From NCBI GenBank assembly GCA_021787845.1, contig JAJYLH010000032.1, positions 1 through 62,825 of the forward strand: a stretch of 62,825 nt of DNA, written 5' to 3'. Position numbers and translations under genes: made by a program. The stretch is from Myxococcales bacterium (lineage in GTDB: Bacteria; Myxococcota; Myxococcia; Myxococcales; JAJYLH01). The notes below the pieces were generated by a model, which was not told the DNA's origin, searched no databases, and worked only from the letters and a program-made list of their open reading frames with translations. This document shows, piece after piece, positions 17,276 to 26,090 of this stretch; the stretch's first letter is position 1, and every line of letters starts with the position of its first letter.

Positions 17276-18760
17276 ATGACCAACCCGCTGAGCCCTTTTG
17301 CGACGGATCGCGCGGAGCAACCGCGGCCGGCCGGCCGGGCACAGGCCGCGCCAGCGCCCGTCGAGCCGGGGCTGCCGCTGCTCATCTGCGCGTCTCACCG
17401 CGAGCCCTGGACCCAGCGGCGCGTCGGTCACGCCGAGCTGACCGTGCGGACGACCGGCGGGCTGGTGACCGCCCTCGACGCGGCGCTGCGCCGCCTCGGG
17501 GGCCGCTGGATCGCGACCGGGAGCGAGCCCCGCAGGAGCCGCGCCCCGGAGGACGAAGACGGCGCGACCTACGAGGTCGAGCAACTCGGCCTGACGACCC
17601 GGGAGATGGACGGGTACTACTCTGGCTTCTCGAACGGCGTCCTCTGGCCGCTCTTCCACTACTTCCTGGGGAGGGTGAACTTCGACGCCCGTGAGTGGCG
17701 CGAGTACGAGCGGGTGAACGCGCGTTTCGCGGCGGCGGTCGCGCGGGGCCTGGAGGAGAGCGACGGCGCCGTCGCCTGGGTCCACGACTATCACCTGACG
17801 CTCGCGCCGATGATGATCCGCAAGCTGCGGCCGCACGCGCGCGTCGGCTTCTTCCTCCACACGCCGTTCCCGGCTTTCGAGGTGTTTCGCATTTTGCCCA
17901 CCCGCCAGCAGCTCCTCGAAGGGCTCCTCGGCGCGGACCTCGTCGGCTTCCACACCCGCAGCTATCGGGACGCTTTCCTGGAGGCGGTCCAGAAGCTCGT
18001 GGGCGCGCGGAGCGACCGCCGGGGCGCCGTCGAATACCGAGGCCACCGCACGCGCACCCTCTTTTCGCCGATCGGAGTCGACGTCGAGCGGCTCTCCGCC
18101 CTCGGGCAGGACCCACGCACCACCTCGAAAGCGCAGCGGCTTCGCCGGAGCGTTCCCGGTGACCAGATCGTCCTCGGCATCGACCGGCTCGACTACTCGA
18201 AGGGCATCCTCGAGCGGCTGGCCGGCTTCGAGCGGCTCCTGGAGCGCCAGCCGCGCTACCGCGGCCACGTCACGCTGGTCCAGATCGCGGTGCCCTCCCG
18301 CGAACGCATCAGCGACTACCAGCGGCTCAAACGGGACGTCGACGGCGCGGTCGGCCGGCTCGAAGGCCGCTACGGCGACGCGGCCTGGTCGCCGGTGCGC
18401 TACATCACCCGCAGCTTCCAGCCCGACGACCTCGCCGCGTGGTACCGCGCGGCGGACATCTGCCTGGTCACCCCGCTGCGCGACGGGCTCAACCTGGTCG
18501 CCAAGGAGTACGTCGCCTGCCGCGTCGACGGCGGGGGCGCGCTGGTCCTCTCGGAGTTCTGCGGCGCGGCCGAGGAGCTCACGGGGGCCTACTTCGCGAA
18601 CCCCTTCGGCCCCGACTCCATCGCGGACGCGCTGGAGCAGGCGCTGACCGACGACCGGATGGAGCGCGAGCGTCGGATGGCGCACCTGCGCGAAGAGGTC
18701 GTCGGCAACGACGTCCACGAGTGGGCACAGGGGTTCCTCCGGGACCTCGCGCAGGGCTAG
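17276..18760 (+). CDS. otsA: Trehalose-6-phosphate synthase
   Basis: 494 aa, GT20 family. It transfers glucose from UDP-glucose to glucose-6-phosphate to make trehalose-6-phosphate, a precursor of the stress protectant trehalose. Signature stretches: WVHDYHLTLAP, GFFLHTPFPA, GFHTRSY, the donor loop DRLDYSKGI, and the C-terminal PLRDGLNLVAKEYVA. The ATG at 17276 is preferred over one at 17261 because CTGGAGAG lies eight bases before it. No trehalose-phosphate phosphatase (otsB) gene is adjacent. The 3' end overlaps that of the convergent glycosylase gene. Confidence 0.94.
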   Translation: MTNPLSPFATDRAEQPRPAGRAQAAPAPVEPGLPLLICASHREPWTQRRVGHAELTVRTTGGLVTALDAALRRLGGRWIATGSEPRRSRAPEDEDGATYEVEQLGLTTREMDGYYSGFSNGVLWPLFHYFLGRVNFDAREWREYERVNARFAAAVARGLEESDGAVAWVHDYHLTLAPMMIRKLRPHARVGFFLHTPFPAFEVFRILPTRQQLLEGLLGADLVGFHTRSYRDAFLEAVQKLVGARSDRRGAVEYRGHRTRTLFSPIGVDVERLSALGQDPRTTSKAQRLRRSVPGDQIVLGIDRLDYSKGILERLAGFERLLERQPRYRGHVTLVQIAVPSRERISDYQRLKRDVDGAVGRLEGRYGDAAWSPVRYITRSFQPDDLAAWYRAADICLVTPLRDGLNLVAKEYVACRVDGGGALVLSEFCGAAEELTGAYFANPFGPDSIADALEQALTDDRMERERRMAHLREEVVGNDVHEWAQGFLRDLAQG

Positions 18761-19353
18761 CGGTCCGGGGGAATCTGCCGCCGGCGCGCCATCGGGAAGG
18801 GCCGGGGGCGGGAGACGGCGGGCTCCTGGTCGATGGCGAAGCGCCACCGCTTTCGCGCCCAGACGCCGGCGTAGTCGACGTTCACCCGTTCGCCGGTCAC
18901 GATGCGTGGCCGCGGACCTTCCCGCGCCTCGAGGTAGAGCGCGTCCCCGCAGAGGTCCGCGCCGTACCGGCGGCCGTCGAGGTGCAGCCCGCGGCAGAGG
19001 GCGCCCGGTCCGGACAGGTGCCCGTCGCAATGGGCCAGCGGCACCGCGGCCCGGACCAGCACCGCTTCCGCTAGGCCCGGCGGCCGGGCGACCACGTTGA
19101 AGCACCAGTACATCCCGTAGATCAAGTAGAGGTAGGCGTGACCGGGCTCGCCGAACATCACTTCGGTCCGGGCGGTCCGCCCCTTCGCCGCGTGGCAGGC
19201 GAGGTCCTTCGCCCCGCAATAGGCTTCCGTCTCGACGACGCGGCAGCGCCGTTCGCGACCGTCGTCCGGGTCCCGGTGGACGAGGGCGCAACCGAGCAGG
19301 TCCCGCGCGACCTGGACGGTCGGCCGCGCGTAGAATTCGCGAGGGAGCTTCAA
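18757..19353 (-). CDS. DNA-3-methyladenine glycosylase (AAG/Mpg family)
   Basis: About 198 aa from a TTG at 19353, which gives MKLPREFYARP, the usual start of the family. It contains VARDLLGCALVHR, the catalytic-Glu segment VVETEAYCGAKDLACHA, YLIYGMYWCFNVV and a GPGALCRGL turn. It excises alkylated purines from DNA in base-excision repair. It follows the FHA gene by 29 bases on the same strand. Confidence 0.88.
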   Translation of the reverse strand: MKLPREFYARPTVQVARDLLGCALVHRDPDDGRERRCRVVETEAYCGAKDLACHAAKGRTARTEVMFGEPGHAYLYLIYGMYWCFNVVARPPGLAEAVLVRAAVPLAHCDGHLSGPGALCRGLHLDGRRYGADLCGDALYLEAREGPRPRIVTGERVNVDYAGVWARKRWRFAIDQEPAVSRPRPFPMARRRQIPPDR

Positions 19354-19382
19354 GGGGTCAGGGGAAGCGCTGCCGCATGGCG

Positions 19383-20393
19383 TCAGGGCCGCATCTGCTC
19401 GAGCCGGATGAGGCCGTCCTGCTGGGTCGCGTCGAAGTGCGTCTGGCAGTCGTCGAGGAGCCGCCTCGGATCGCCCTTGAGCTTCCAGCCGTCGAGCTGG
19501 TCGGCCGCGTCCTGGTCCCCGCCGCGGGCCAACCGCTGGAGCAGCCCGTCGTACTGAGCGATCTCGGTGCCCAGGGCCCGCCACTGGTCGGCGTACGACT
19601 CGGTGGCGCCGATACGGGTGGCGAAGAGGCTGGTCAGCGGCACCGAAGCCGCCCGGAGGTTGGGGTCCGGCAAGGCGGCTCCCATCTTCTTGAGCTGGTC
19701 GAGGCCGGCCTGCTCCTCCTTCACCCGGGCCGTGACCCTCTCGACGACATCGGCGACGACCTTCTCCCGCTTGCGCGAGGTCGCGAGAACCCGGCGGTCC
19801 ACCCTCTTCTCGTAGCGGGAGAGCCGCCCGTGGCGGCCCAAGCGGGGGGTGCCCGCGAGCGCCGCGAGCGCGCGCAGCCGCGCGGCGCCTTCGCGCGCCA
19901 CGCTGCAAGGCTCTTGCCCCAGGTAGGTCGTCACCTTCGTCTGATACGCGCCGAAAGCCGCCGCCGCCCTCTGGCGTTGACGAACCACCCGCAGGGCGAC
20001 CGCCGCGCCCGCGCCGAGCACCAGGACGACCGTCACCACGACGATGACCGCCGGGCTCAAGCGGCTGGGAGGCTTCAGCGGTTTGCCGGCGAGATTGCGC
20101 ACCGCGATGCGTCCCTGGAACTGCCCGAGCTTGAGGACATCGCCGTCGAAGACCGGTCCCGACTCGACCCGCCGGCCGTTGACGTAGGAGCCGTTCGAGC
20201 TCTTCAGGTCGCGCAGCAAGAGCCCGCGTCCGTCGGCGACGAGCTCGCAGTGGTGCGCGGAGACGGCCGGATCCTGCAGGACGATCTCGTTGTCGCGCGT
20301 GCGCCCGATGGTGGTGCGCTCGTCGGTGATTTCGAACTTGACCTTGCCGCTCGGGCCTTGGAGCAGGAGCGTCGCCGAACCGAAAGGGGACAT
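19383..20393 (-). CDS. FHA-domain membrane protein
   Basis: 336 aa. The forkhead-associated domain covers residues 1-97: TIGRTRDNEIVL, VSAHHCEL and LKSSNGSYVNG, with the phosphothreonine-binding R, S and N all present. A membrane helix at about 113-135 (AVIVVVTVVLVLGAGAAVAL) separates it from a helical C-terminal domain of about 190 residues, probably outside the membrane. Suggests binding of a phosphorylated partner in Ser/Thr kinase signalling; no kinase is nearby. Confidence 0.85.
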   Translation of the reverse strand: MSPFGSATLLLQGPSGKVKFEITDERTTIGRTRDNEIVLQDPAVSAHHCELVADGRGLLLRDLKSSNGSYVNGRRVESGPVFDGDVLKLGQFQGRIAVRNLAGKPLKPPSRLSPAVIVVVTVVLVLGAGAAVALRVVRQRQRAAAAFGAYQTKVTTYLGQEPCSVAREGAARLRALAALAGTPRLGRHGRLSRYEKRVDRRVLATSRKREKVVADVVERVTARVKEEQAGLDQLKKMGAALPDPNLRAASVPLTSLFATRIGATESYADQWRALGTEIAQYDGLLQRLARGGDQDAADQLDGWKLKGDPRRLLDDCQTHFDATQQDGLIRLEQMRP

Positions 20394-20672
20394 GAACCGG
20401 ACTCGTTGACCTCGTCGCCCAAAGGCGGTCAGACTCCGCGCATCTTAGTGAATCGACCCCTGGTCGAGCAACGCGCGATCGGCAGCCGACGACGTCGGTG
20501 GTCGCGACCGGCCCCGCCCGGTCGATCGTCCGCCCGTCGCCGCGACTCTTCTTGTGCTTTCGCTCTCTCACCCGGAACTCTCGCTCACATGGCATCCGAG
20601 CAGATGCTTGCGGCGGCGGCGCATCCGACCGGCAGCGCTGCCGGCTGGTAGCGGCGGTGCCGCCTCACGCCT

Positions 20673-21152
20673 TCAGCCTCGCTTGGCGGCTTGCGGGAGC
20701 GCGAGCCCCAGCTCCTTGAGGTCGCCGAGCAGGAGCACCTCGCCGGTGAAGCGCGCGAAAGAATCCACGACCATCCGCGCGCTCACGTTCGGGCGCGGCA
20801 CTTCCGGCAGCCCGACCGCGACCGACCCAAGCCCCGCCGCCTCGATCGCCGACACGGCGCGCGGCGCCACCTCGGCAAAGCACGTGGCCGCGCCCTCGAG
20901 CGGCCCGACCCCGAACGCCAGAATCCGCGGCGCGGCCAGACGCCCGTTGGTCACCGTCAGCAGCGCTTCCGTGAGCCGCCCCGTCAGCGCCTCCGCCTCC
21001 AAGAGTCTCGTGAGCGCTCCCGCCAAGCGCCAGTCGAGCAGTCCGGCGAGACCGACCAGCGGCCGCTCGTCCTCGGCGACGAAGACGACGAATGCGTCCA
21101 CCAGGAGCTCGCCCAGGCTCGCGAGCTCCAGCGGCGCCAGGCGCAGCGCCAT
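20673..21152 (-). CDS. Stand-alone M17-aminopeptidase N-domain-like protein
   Basis: 159 aa. The order LVVF-like strand, EDERPLVGLAGLLDWRL, a TGRL helix, then RILAFGVGP recalls the macro-fold N-terminal domain of leucyl aminopeptidases (M17). The metal-binding catalytic domain is missing. Such single-domain forms may be regulatory or bind nucleotides. Its start abuts the nusB stop, so it may be the last gene of a ribH-nusB operon. Family assignment is moderate. Confidence 0.65.
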   Translation of the reverse strand: MALRLAPLELASLGELLVDAFVVFVAEDERPLVGLAGLLDWRLAGALTRLLEAEALTGRLTEALLTVTNGRLAAPRILAFGVGPLEGAATCFAEVAPRAVSAIEAAGLGSVAVGLPEVPRPNVSARMVVDSFARFTGEVLLLGDLKELGLALPQAAKRG

Positions 21153-21614
21153 CTACCGCTTCCCCGTCTCGTGCGCGATGCGGTCGAGGATGCCGTTGAC
21201 GAACGACGCCGACTCCTCCGTTCCGAACCGTTTCGCGATCTCGATCGCCTCGTTCAGGATCACCCGCACCGGCACATCCTTGCGATAGACTATTTCGTAC
21301 ACCGCGAGGCGCAGGACGTTGCGGTCGACCAGAGCCATCCGGTCCAGCCGCCAGTGCTGGGTCGACTTGCGCAACGTGTCGTCGATCTCGGCGAGATGGG
21401 CCGAGGTGCCGCGCACCAGCGTCGCCGCGAAGTCCTCGAGCGCTAGCTCCTCGGTACCGCTCTTACTCGGCTCGACGAAGCCGCCCGCCCGGTAGAGCAG
21501 GAGCGCCTCCTCGGCGTCGGCGGACCCGGTGATGTCCATCTGATAGAGGACCTGCACCGCGACTTCGCGCGCTTGCCTGCGAGCCCCGATTCGGGCGCGT
21601 GCCGAGTGCGTCAC
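21153..21614 (-). CDS. nusB: Transcription antitermination factor NusB
   Basis: 153 aa from a GTG at 21614. All-helical, with RRQAREVAVQVLYQMDITG, the conserved RLDRMALVDRNVLRLAVYE helix and NEAIEIAKRFGTEESASFVNGIL near the end. NusB pairs with S10 (NusE) to bind boxA RNA in rRNA transcription. Four-base overlap with ribH, a frequent bacterial ribH-nusB arrangement. Confidence 0.95.
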   Translation of the reverse strand: MTHSARARIGARRQAREVAVQVLYQMDITGSADAEEALLLYRAGGFVEPSKSGTEELALEDFAATLVRGTSAHLAEIDDTLRKSTQHWRLDRMALVDRNVLRLAVYEIVYRKDVPVRVILNEAIEIAKRFGTEESASFVNGILDRIAHETGKR

Positions 21615-22087
21615 GCCGGCCTCGACAGACCTTGGACGACGCGGACCAGCTCGATGCACGCGACCGCCGCGTCGAACCCCTTGTTGCCGCCCTTGGTGCC
21701 CGCGCGCTCGATCGCCTGCTCCAAGGTGTCGCAGGTCAAGACGCCGAACGACAGCGGTGCCGCCGAGCTCAGCGCCACCTGGGCGAGCCCCTTGGTCACC
21801 TCGGCCGCGAGCACGTCGTAGTGGGTGGTCGAGCCTCGAATCAGCGCGCCGAGCGCGACGATGCCGTCGAACTGGCGGGCGTGGGCGACCGCCTGCGCGA
21901 CGAGCGGCAGCTCCCAGGTGCCGGGGACCTTGAACACCTCGATCGCGTCGTCCGGGACGCCGTGGCGAACCAGCGCGTCGAGGGCGCCCTCGACCAGCCG
22001 GTCGGTGATGAACGCGTTGAAGCGGCTGACGCACAGCGCGAACTTCAACCCCGAACCTTCGAGCGAGCCTTCGTGGATTTTCGGCAT
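21611..22087 (-). CDS. ribH: 6,7-dimethyl-8-ribityllumazine synthase
   Basis: 158 aa. It condenses the ribityl-aminopyrimidine with dihydroxybutanone phosphate in the penultimate step of riboflavin synthesis. Motifs: VSRFNAFITDRLVEGAL, VPGTWELPLVAQ, ALGALIRGSTTHYDVL and FGVLTCDTLEQAIERAG. The ATG at 22087 gives the normal length. First gene of the ribH-nusB operon. Confidence 0.96.
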   Translation of the reverse strand: MPKIHEGSLEGSGLKFALCVSRFNAFITDRLVEGALDALVRHGVPDDAIEVFKVPGTWELPLVAQAVAHARQFDGIVALGALIRGSTTHYDVLAAEVTKGLAQVALSSAAPLSFGVLTCDTLEQAIERAGTKGGNKGFDAAVACIELVRVVQGLSRPA

Positions 22088-22272
22088 CGACGCTCGTTCC
22101 TTTGACGCCAGCCCCGTGGCGCGGCGCGTGCATTTAGCGCATCCGCCAACCGACCGCCAGACCGCGCCCCGCCGGTTCGCGCCTTCGTCCGGCGGCGCGG
22201 GCACGGTTGTGGGGCGAGGAAACGGTGGCCATCGTGAGCGCCGGGTTCGCCTCCCCGAGGAGGCTTGGGCGG

Positions 22273-22707
22273 ATGGAACGCGTATCGGGCGAGCACGAGG
22301 AGCTGGTTCGCGACCGGCTCAAGGACCTGAGCGACGCGGTCGGGCGCCTCGTCCAGGACCACGTCGAGCTCGCGAAGAGCGAGCTGAAGTCGACGGCGCG
22401 GACGGCCGGAAGAGACCTGGGGCTCGCCGCCGCCGGAGCTGCCCTGGCGGCGCTCGGTTACGTTCTCTGGATGCTCGCGGTCGCCTGGTTCATCGGTCTC
22501 GCGCTGGGCCTCGGCTGGGCGCTCTTGATCGTCGGGGGCTTCCACCTGGTCGTTGGATTCGGGCTCGCTGGCGCTTTCGTCCAGCGGCTGCGCAGCAGAG
22601 ATAGGCCAGGGCTCCCGCAGACCACGTCGGCGCTGCGGGAGGACCGCGACTTCCTCGGCGAAATCGGACAGATCGTTCGGGGCGACGTGGCCGCGCGGGA
22701 GCGATGA
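22273..22707 (+). CDS. Holin-X/phage-holin-like membrane protein
   Basis: 144 aa from the ATG at 22273, with GAGGAG upstream. A charged amphipathic helix (EELVRDRLKDLSDAVGRLVQDHVELAKSEL region) precedes two hydrophobic helices, the pattern of Pfam 'holin-X, superfamily III'. These are chromosomal, non-lytic in most genomes and of unknown role. It begins a three-gene cassette with a DUF3618 protein and another TM protein. Confidence 0.75.
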   Translation: MERVSGEHEELVRDRLKDLSDAVGRLVQDHVELAKSELKSTARTAGRDLGLAAAGAALAALGYVLWMLAVAWFIGLALGLGWALLIVGGFHLVVGFGLAGAFVQRLRSRDRPGLPQTTSALREDRDFLGEIGQIVRGDVAARER

Positions 22708-22719
22708 ACAAGGACCTGG

Positions 22720-22914
22720 GTGCCGTCGATGGTGCGTGAACCCGACCAGATCCGGGCTGAAATCGAGCGAACGCGGGACGAGATCGCGACCCGCCTCGCG
22801 AGCCTGCGCACGAGCGTCACCGAGGCGACCGACTGGAAGACCTACGTCCGCCGCCGGCCGCTCGCGTTCCTCGCCGGCGCGTTCGGCCTCGGGCTGCTCG
22901 TCGGCCTGCGCTAG
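22720..22914 (+). CDS. DUF3618 membrane protein
   Basis: 64 aa from a GTG at 22720, or 61 aa from an ATG at 22729. It has the DUF3618 signature REPDQIRAEIERTRDEIATRL, then a C-terminal membrane helix (FLAGAFGLGLLVGL). Found beside holin-X proteins in many genomes, which the context here repeats. Function unknown. Confidence 0.8.
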   Translation: MPSMVREPDQIRAEIERTRDEIATRLASLRTSVTEATDWKTYVRRRPLAFLAGAFGLGLLVGLR

Positions 22915-22924
22915 GAGCCTGCCG

Positions 22925-23176
22925 ATGCCCTCGACGGAAGCGACGCCCGGTCCGGCCCCGACGACCGCGCCGCGGGCACTCCCGCCGGCGGAACACTCGA
23001 CCCGGCCGACGCTGCGGATGCGGATTGCCGGCTGGCGGCTGACCGTGGCGGACCAGTGTCGCCAGAAGCCCGCGCTGTCGCTCGGCATCGCGCTCGCAGC
23101 GGGCTTCGCCCTCGGGCGGCTCGCGCGGTTCGCCTTCGGCCGCCGGTCCGGAAGAGCGCTGCGCGACGGCGTCTAG
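22925..23176 (+). CDS. Small TM protein of the holin-like cassette
   Basis: 83 aa with a proline-rich N-terminus, a basic stretch, and one hydrophobic C-terminal helix (ALSLGIALAAGFALGRL). It follows the DUF3618 gene by 10 bases, so co-transcription is likely. The closing TM and GR-rich tail mirror the end of the DUF3618 protein. No family recognised. Confidence 0.65.
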   Translation: MPSTEATPGPAPTTAPRALPPAEHSTRPTLRMRIAGWRLTVADQCRQKPALSLGIALAAGFALGRLARFAFGRRSGRALRDGV

Positions 23177-23226
23177 CCAGCGCGAAGCTTGACTTTCGTC
23201 GCCGGCGACGCCTTTCGTTGCGGCCG

Positions 23227-23724
23227 ATGTCGCTGTGGCTCCATCCGGGCGTCGTGCACTTCGCGGTCGCGTTGGTCCTCGCCGGCGTCCTGCTCGACGT
23301 CGTCGCCCTCTGGCGCGCGAGCGAACGGCTCCTCTTCGCGGGCTACTGGAACACGCTCCTCGGCGCGGCAGCGCTGGCGGTGGCGGTCGCCACCGGCGCC
23401 CTGGCGGAGGCGAACCTCGGCGCCCACAACGGGCTGGGCGACGCTCTTCTCGCGCTGCATCGCGCGACCGCCTACGCGGCGCTGATTCTGGCGCTCGCTC
23501 TCGCCACCGCACGCCTCGCCATGCGCGGCCGCATCCGCCCGAAGACCCGGACCCTCTATCTCGCGGCGGCCTTCACCACCTCGGCGCTCATCATCATCAG
23601 CGCGACCCTGGGCGGCGTGCTCGTCTACCGCTTCGGCCTCGGCATCCCCCCCGACGCCGCCCGCGCGGTGATCGCCGCACAACGAAAGCCCCTCGAGACC
23701 GCTAACACCGCTCAGAAGCGCTGA
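23227..23724 (+). CDS. DUF2231-like four-TM membrane protein
   Basis: 165 aa from the ATG at 23227. LHPGVVHFAVALVLAGVLLD at the N-terminus, with a His in the first helix, and four hydrophobic helices match DUF2231 proteins, proposed haem-binding or redox membrane proteins. Convergent with the xanthine dehydrogenase genes with only a 12-base gap. Confidence 0.78.
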   Translation: MSLWLHPGVVHFAVALVLAGVLLDVVALWRASERLLFAGYWNTLLGAAALAVAVATGALAEANLGAHNGLGDALLALHRATAYAALILALALATARLAMRGRIRPKTRTLYLAAAFTTSALIIISATLGGVLVYRFGLGIPPDAARAVIAAQRKPLETANTAQKR

Positions 23725-23736
23725 CGATCGCCTGCT

Positions 23737-26088
23737 TCACGCGTTCGCCGACGCGCGCTCCGAGAGCGCTGCCGCCGCCCGTTCCTTCGTCGCCTCGATG
23801 GAGCGCAAGACCGCTTCTGGCGTGCAGGGCATCGAAAGCTCGACCTCCTGCCCCGGCGCGGCGAAGGACGAAATCGCGTGGCGCAGCGCGGTCACCGCGG
23901 CGATGGCGAGCATCAGCGGCGGCTCGCCCACCGCCTTGCTCCCGCCGATGACGCCCTCCTGCGGCGCGTGCTCGAGCAGCTTCACCCGGAAGTCGGCCGG
24001 CGCGTCGCCGATGGCGGGAACCTTGTAGGTGCTCGGCGAGAGCGTGAGCAGGTGCCCTTCGGCGTCCCACAGGACCTCTTCCGAGGTAAGCCAGCCGTAC
24101 CCCTGGACGAAAGCGCCCTCGACCTGCCCGCGGTCGATGGTCGGCGCGAGCGAGTCGCCGGCGTCGTGGAGGATGTCGACCCGGACCAGGCGCGTCTCGC
24201 CGGTCAGGGCCGACAGCTCGATTTCCACCACCGCGCCGCCGAAGGCGAAGTAGTGGAACGGGTTTCCCTTCCCCCGACTCTGGTCGTAGCCGATGCCGGG
24301 CGTGCGATAGAAGCCGGTCGCGGAAAGCGCAATCTGCCGGGACCACGCCTCCTGCGCGACCTTCCGGAGCTCGAGGCGACGCCCGTCCGGCGCCCGCACG
24401 AAGCCGTCCTCGAACACGAGCCGCGCCGATTCCGCTTCCTCGATGCCGAGCAGCAACGCCGCCACGGGGCGAATGCGCTCCCGGATGGCACGACAGGCGT
24501 CCGCCACCGCCTGGCCGTTCAAGTCGGCGCCGCTCGAGGCGGCGGTGGCCGACGTGTTCGGCACCTTCTCGGTCGAGGTGGTCATCACCCGGACGCGCGC
24601 GAGCGGCACGCCCAGCTCGTGCGCGGCGATGGCCTGCATCTTGGTGTGCAGGCCCTGCCCCATCTCCGTGCCGCCGTGGCTCACCTGCGCCGAGCCGTCC
24701 TGGTAGAGGAGCACCAGCGCTCCCGCCTGGTTGAGCGGCGCGTGGGTGAAGGAGATGCCGAACTGGAGCGGCTGGAAGCCGAGGCCGCGCTTCGAGAACG
24801 GGCTGCGGGTGTTGAACGTCTCGATTTCGCCGCGCCGGCGGACGTAGCTCGAGCTCACCATCAGCTCGTCGAAGATGCGCTCGGCCCGCGAGTCACGGAC
24901 CTGCTGGTCATAAGGGGTGCGGTCGTGCGGCGGCGCATCTAGGTAGTTGCGGCGCCGGAGCAGAGCGGGATCGATGCCGAGCCTCTCGGCGGCCCGGTCG
25001 AGGATGATTTCGCCCGCGACCATCCCCTGGGGCCCCCCGAACCCGCGAAACGCGGTGTTCGAGGCGAGGTTCGTCTTCGCCACCCGCCCTTCGAAGCGCA
25101 GCGCCGGCACCCAATAGCCGCTCGACAGGTGGAAGAGGGCGCGGTCGAGGATCGAGCGCGAAAGATCGAGGCTCCAGCCACCGTTCGCGTACACCTTCGC
25201 GTCGAGGGCGAGGAGCCGGCCGTCGTGGTCGAACCCGGCGTCGTAGCGCGTCAGGAACGGGTGGCGCTTGCCGGTCTGGACCATGTCCTGGTCGCGGTCG
25301 AGCCGGACCTTCACCGGCCGCCGGGTACGGTGCGCGCCGAGCGCCGCGAGCGCCGCCCAGGTCGCCGCTTGCGTCTCCTTGCCGCCGAAGCCACCACCCA
25401 TCCGCGGCACTTCGCAGACGACGAGCTGCCGCGTCAGCCCGAGGACCTCGGCGATCTTCGCCTGCACTTCGCTCGGGTTCTGCGAGCTCGTGACGACGCG
25501 CAACGCGCCGCCCTCCTCGCACAGCGCGAGCGCCGCCTGGGTCTCCAGGTAGAAATGATCCTGCGCGCCGGTCTCGACCTCGCCGGCAAGACGCAACGGG
25601 GCCGACGCGAGCGCCCGGGCGACGTCGCCGCGGGCCATCACGTGCGGGTCGGTGTGAAACGAGCCCCGGGCAATCGCCTCGCGCAGATCCAACAAGGCCG
25701 GCAGCTTCTCGTATTCGATCTCCAGCAGCGCTGCCGCCTTCCGGCAGAGCTCGACGGATTCGCCGAGCACCAGCGCGACCACCTGCCCTTCCGCGAACAC
25801 CTCGTCCTCGGCGAGGAGCGGCTCGTCGTGGCGCGTCGCGCCGACCTGGTTCGCGCCAGGAACGTCGGCAGCGAAGAGAACGGCACCGATGCCGGGTAGC
25901 TTGAGCGCTCTCGTGGCGTCCTTGCGCCGGATGCGCGCGCGCGCGTGTGGCGAGCACACCACAAACCCGTGCAGCAAGCCCCGGGGCGGCGGAAAGTCGT
26001 CGACGTAGAGCGCTTCCCCCGTCGCGTGCCCCAGGGCGCTCTCGTGAGGCAGCGGCTGGTGCAGCGGCGTTCGAACCGGCTCCGGCAT
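23737..26088 (-). CDS. xdhB: Xanthine dehydrogenase, molybdopterin subunit
   Basis: 783 aa. It hydroxylates hypoxanthine and xanthine to urate at a molybdenum cofactor. The N-terminal a/b-hammerhead (ALGHATGEALYVDD) is followed by the Mo-binding domains: MGGGFGGKET, the Arg-bearing AFRGFGGPQGM, GTEMGQGLHTKM and the active-site Glu in KAVGEPPLMLA. Start ATG at 26088, two bases beyond the stop of xdhA, so the two are one operon. No xdhC maturation gene is present. Confidence 0.93.
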   Translation of the reverse strand: MPEPVRTPLHQPLPHESALGHATGEALYVDDFPPPRGLLHGFVVCSPHARARIRRKDATRALKLPGIGAVLFAADVPGANQVGATRHDEPLLAEDEVFAEGQVVALVLGESVELCRKAAALLEIEYEKLPALLDLREAIARGSFHTDPHVMARGDVARALASAPLRLAGEVETGAQDHFYLETQAALALCEEGGALRVVTSSQNPSEVQAKIAEVLGLTRQLVVCEVPRMGGGFGGKETQAATWAALAALGAHRTRRPVKVRLDRDQDMVQTGKRHPFLTRYDAGFDHDGRLLALDAKVYANGGWSLDLSRSILDRALFHLSSGYWVPALRFEGRVAKTNLASNTAFRGFGGPQGMVAGEIILDRAAERLGIDPALLRRRNYLDAPPHDRTPYDQQVRDSRAERIFDELMVSSSYVRRRGEIETFNTRSPFSKRGLGFQPLQFGISFTHAPLNQAGALVLLYQDGSAQVSHGGTEMGQGLHTKMQAIAAHELGVPLARVRVMTTSTEKVPNTSATAASSGADLNGQAVADACRAIRERIRPVAALLLGIEEAESARLVFEDGFVRAPDGRRLELRKVAQEAWSRQIALSATGFYRTPGIGYDQSRGKGNPFHYFAFGGAVVEIELSALTGETRLVRVDILHDAGDSLAPTIDRGQVEGAFVQGYGWLTSEEVLWDAEGHLLTLSPSTYKVPAIGDAPADFRVKLLEHAPQEGVIGGSKAVGEPPLMLAIAAVTALRHAISSFAAPGQEVELSMPCTPEAVLRSIEATKERAAAALSERASANA

Positions 26089-26090
26089 GG

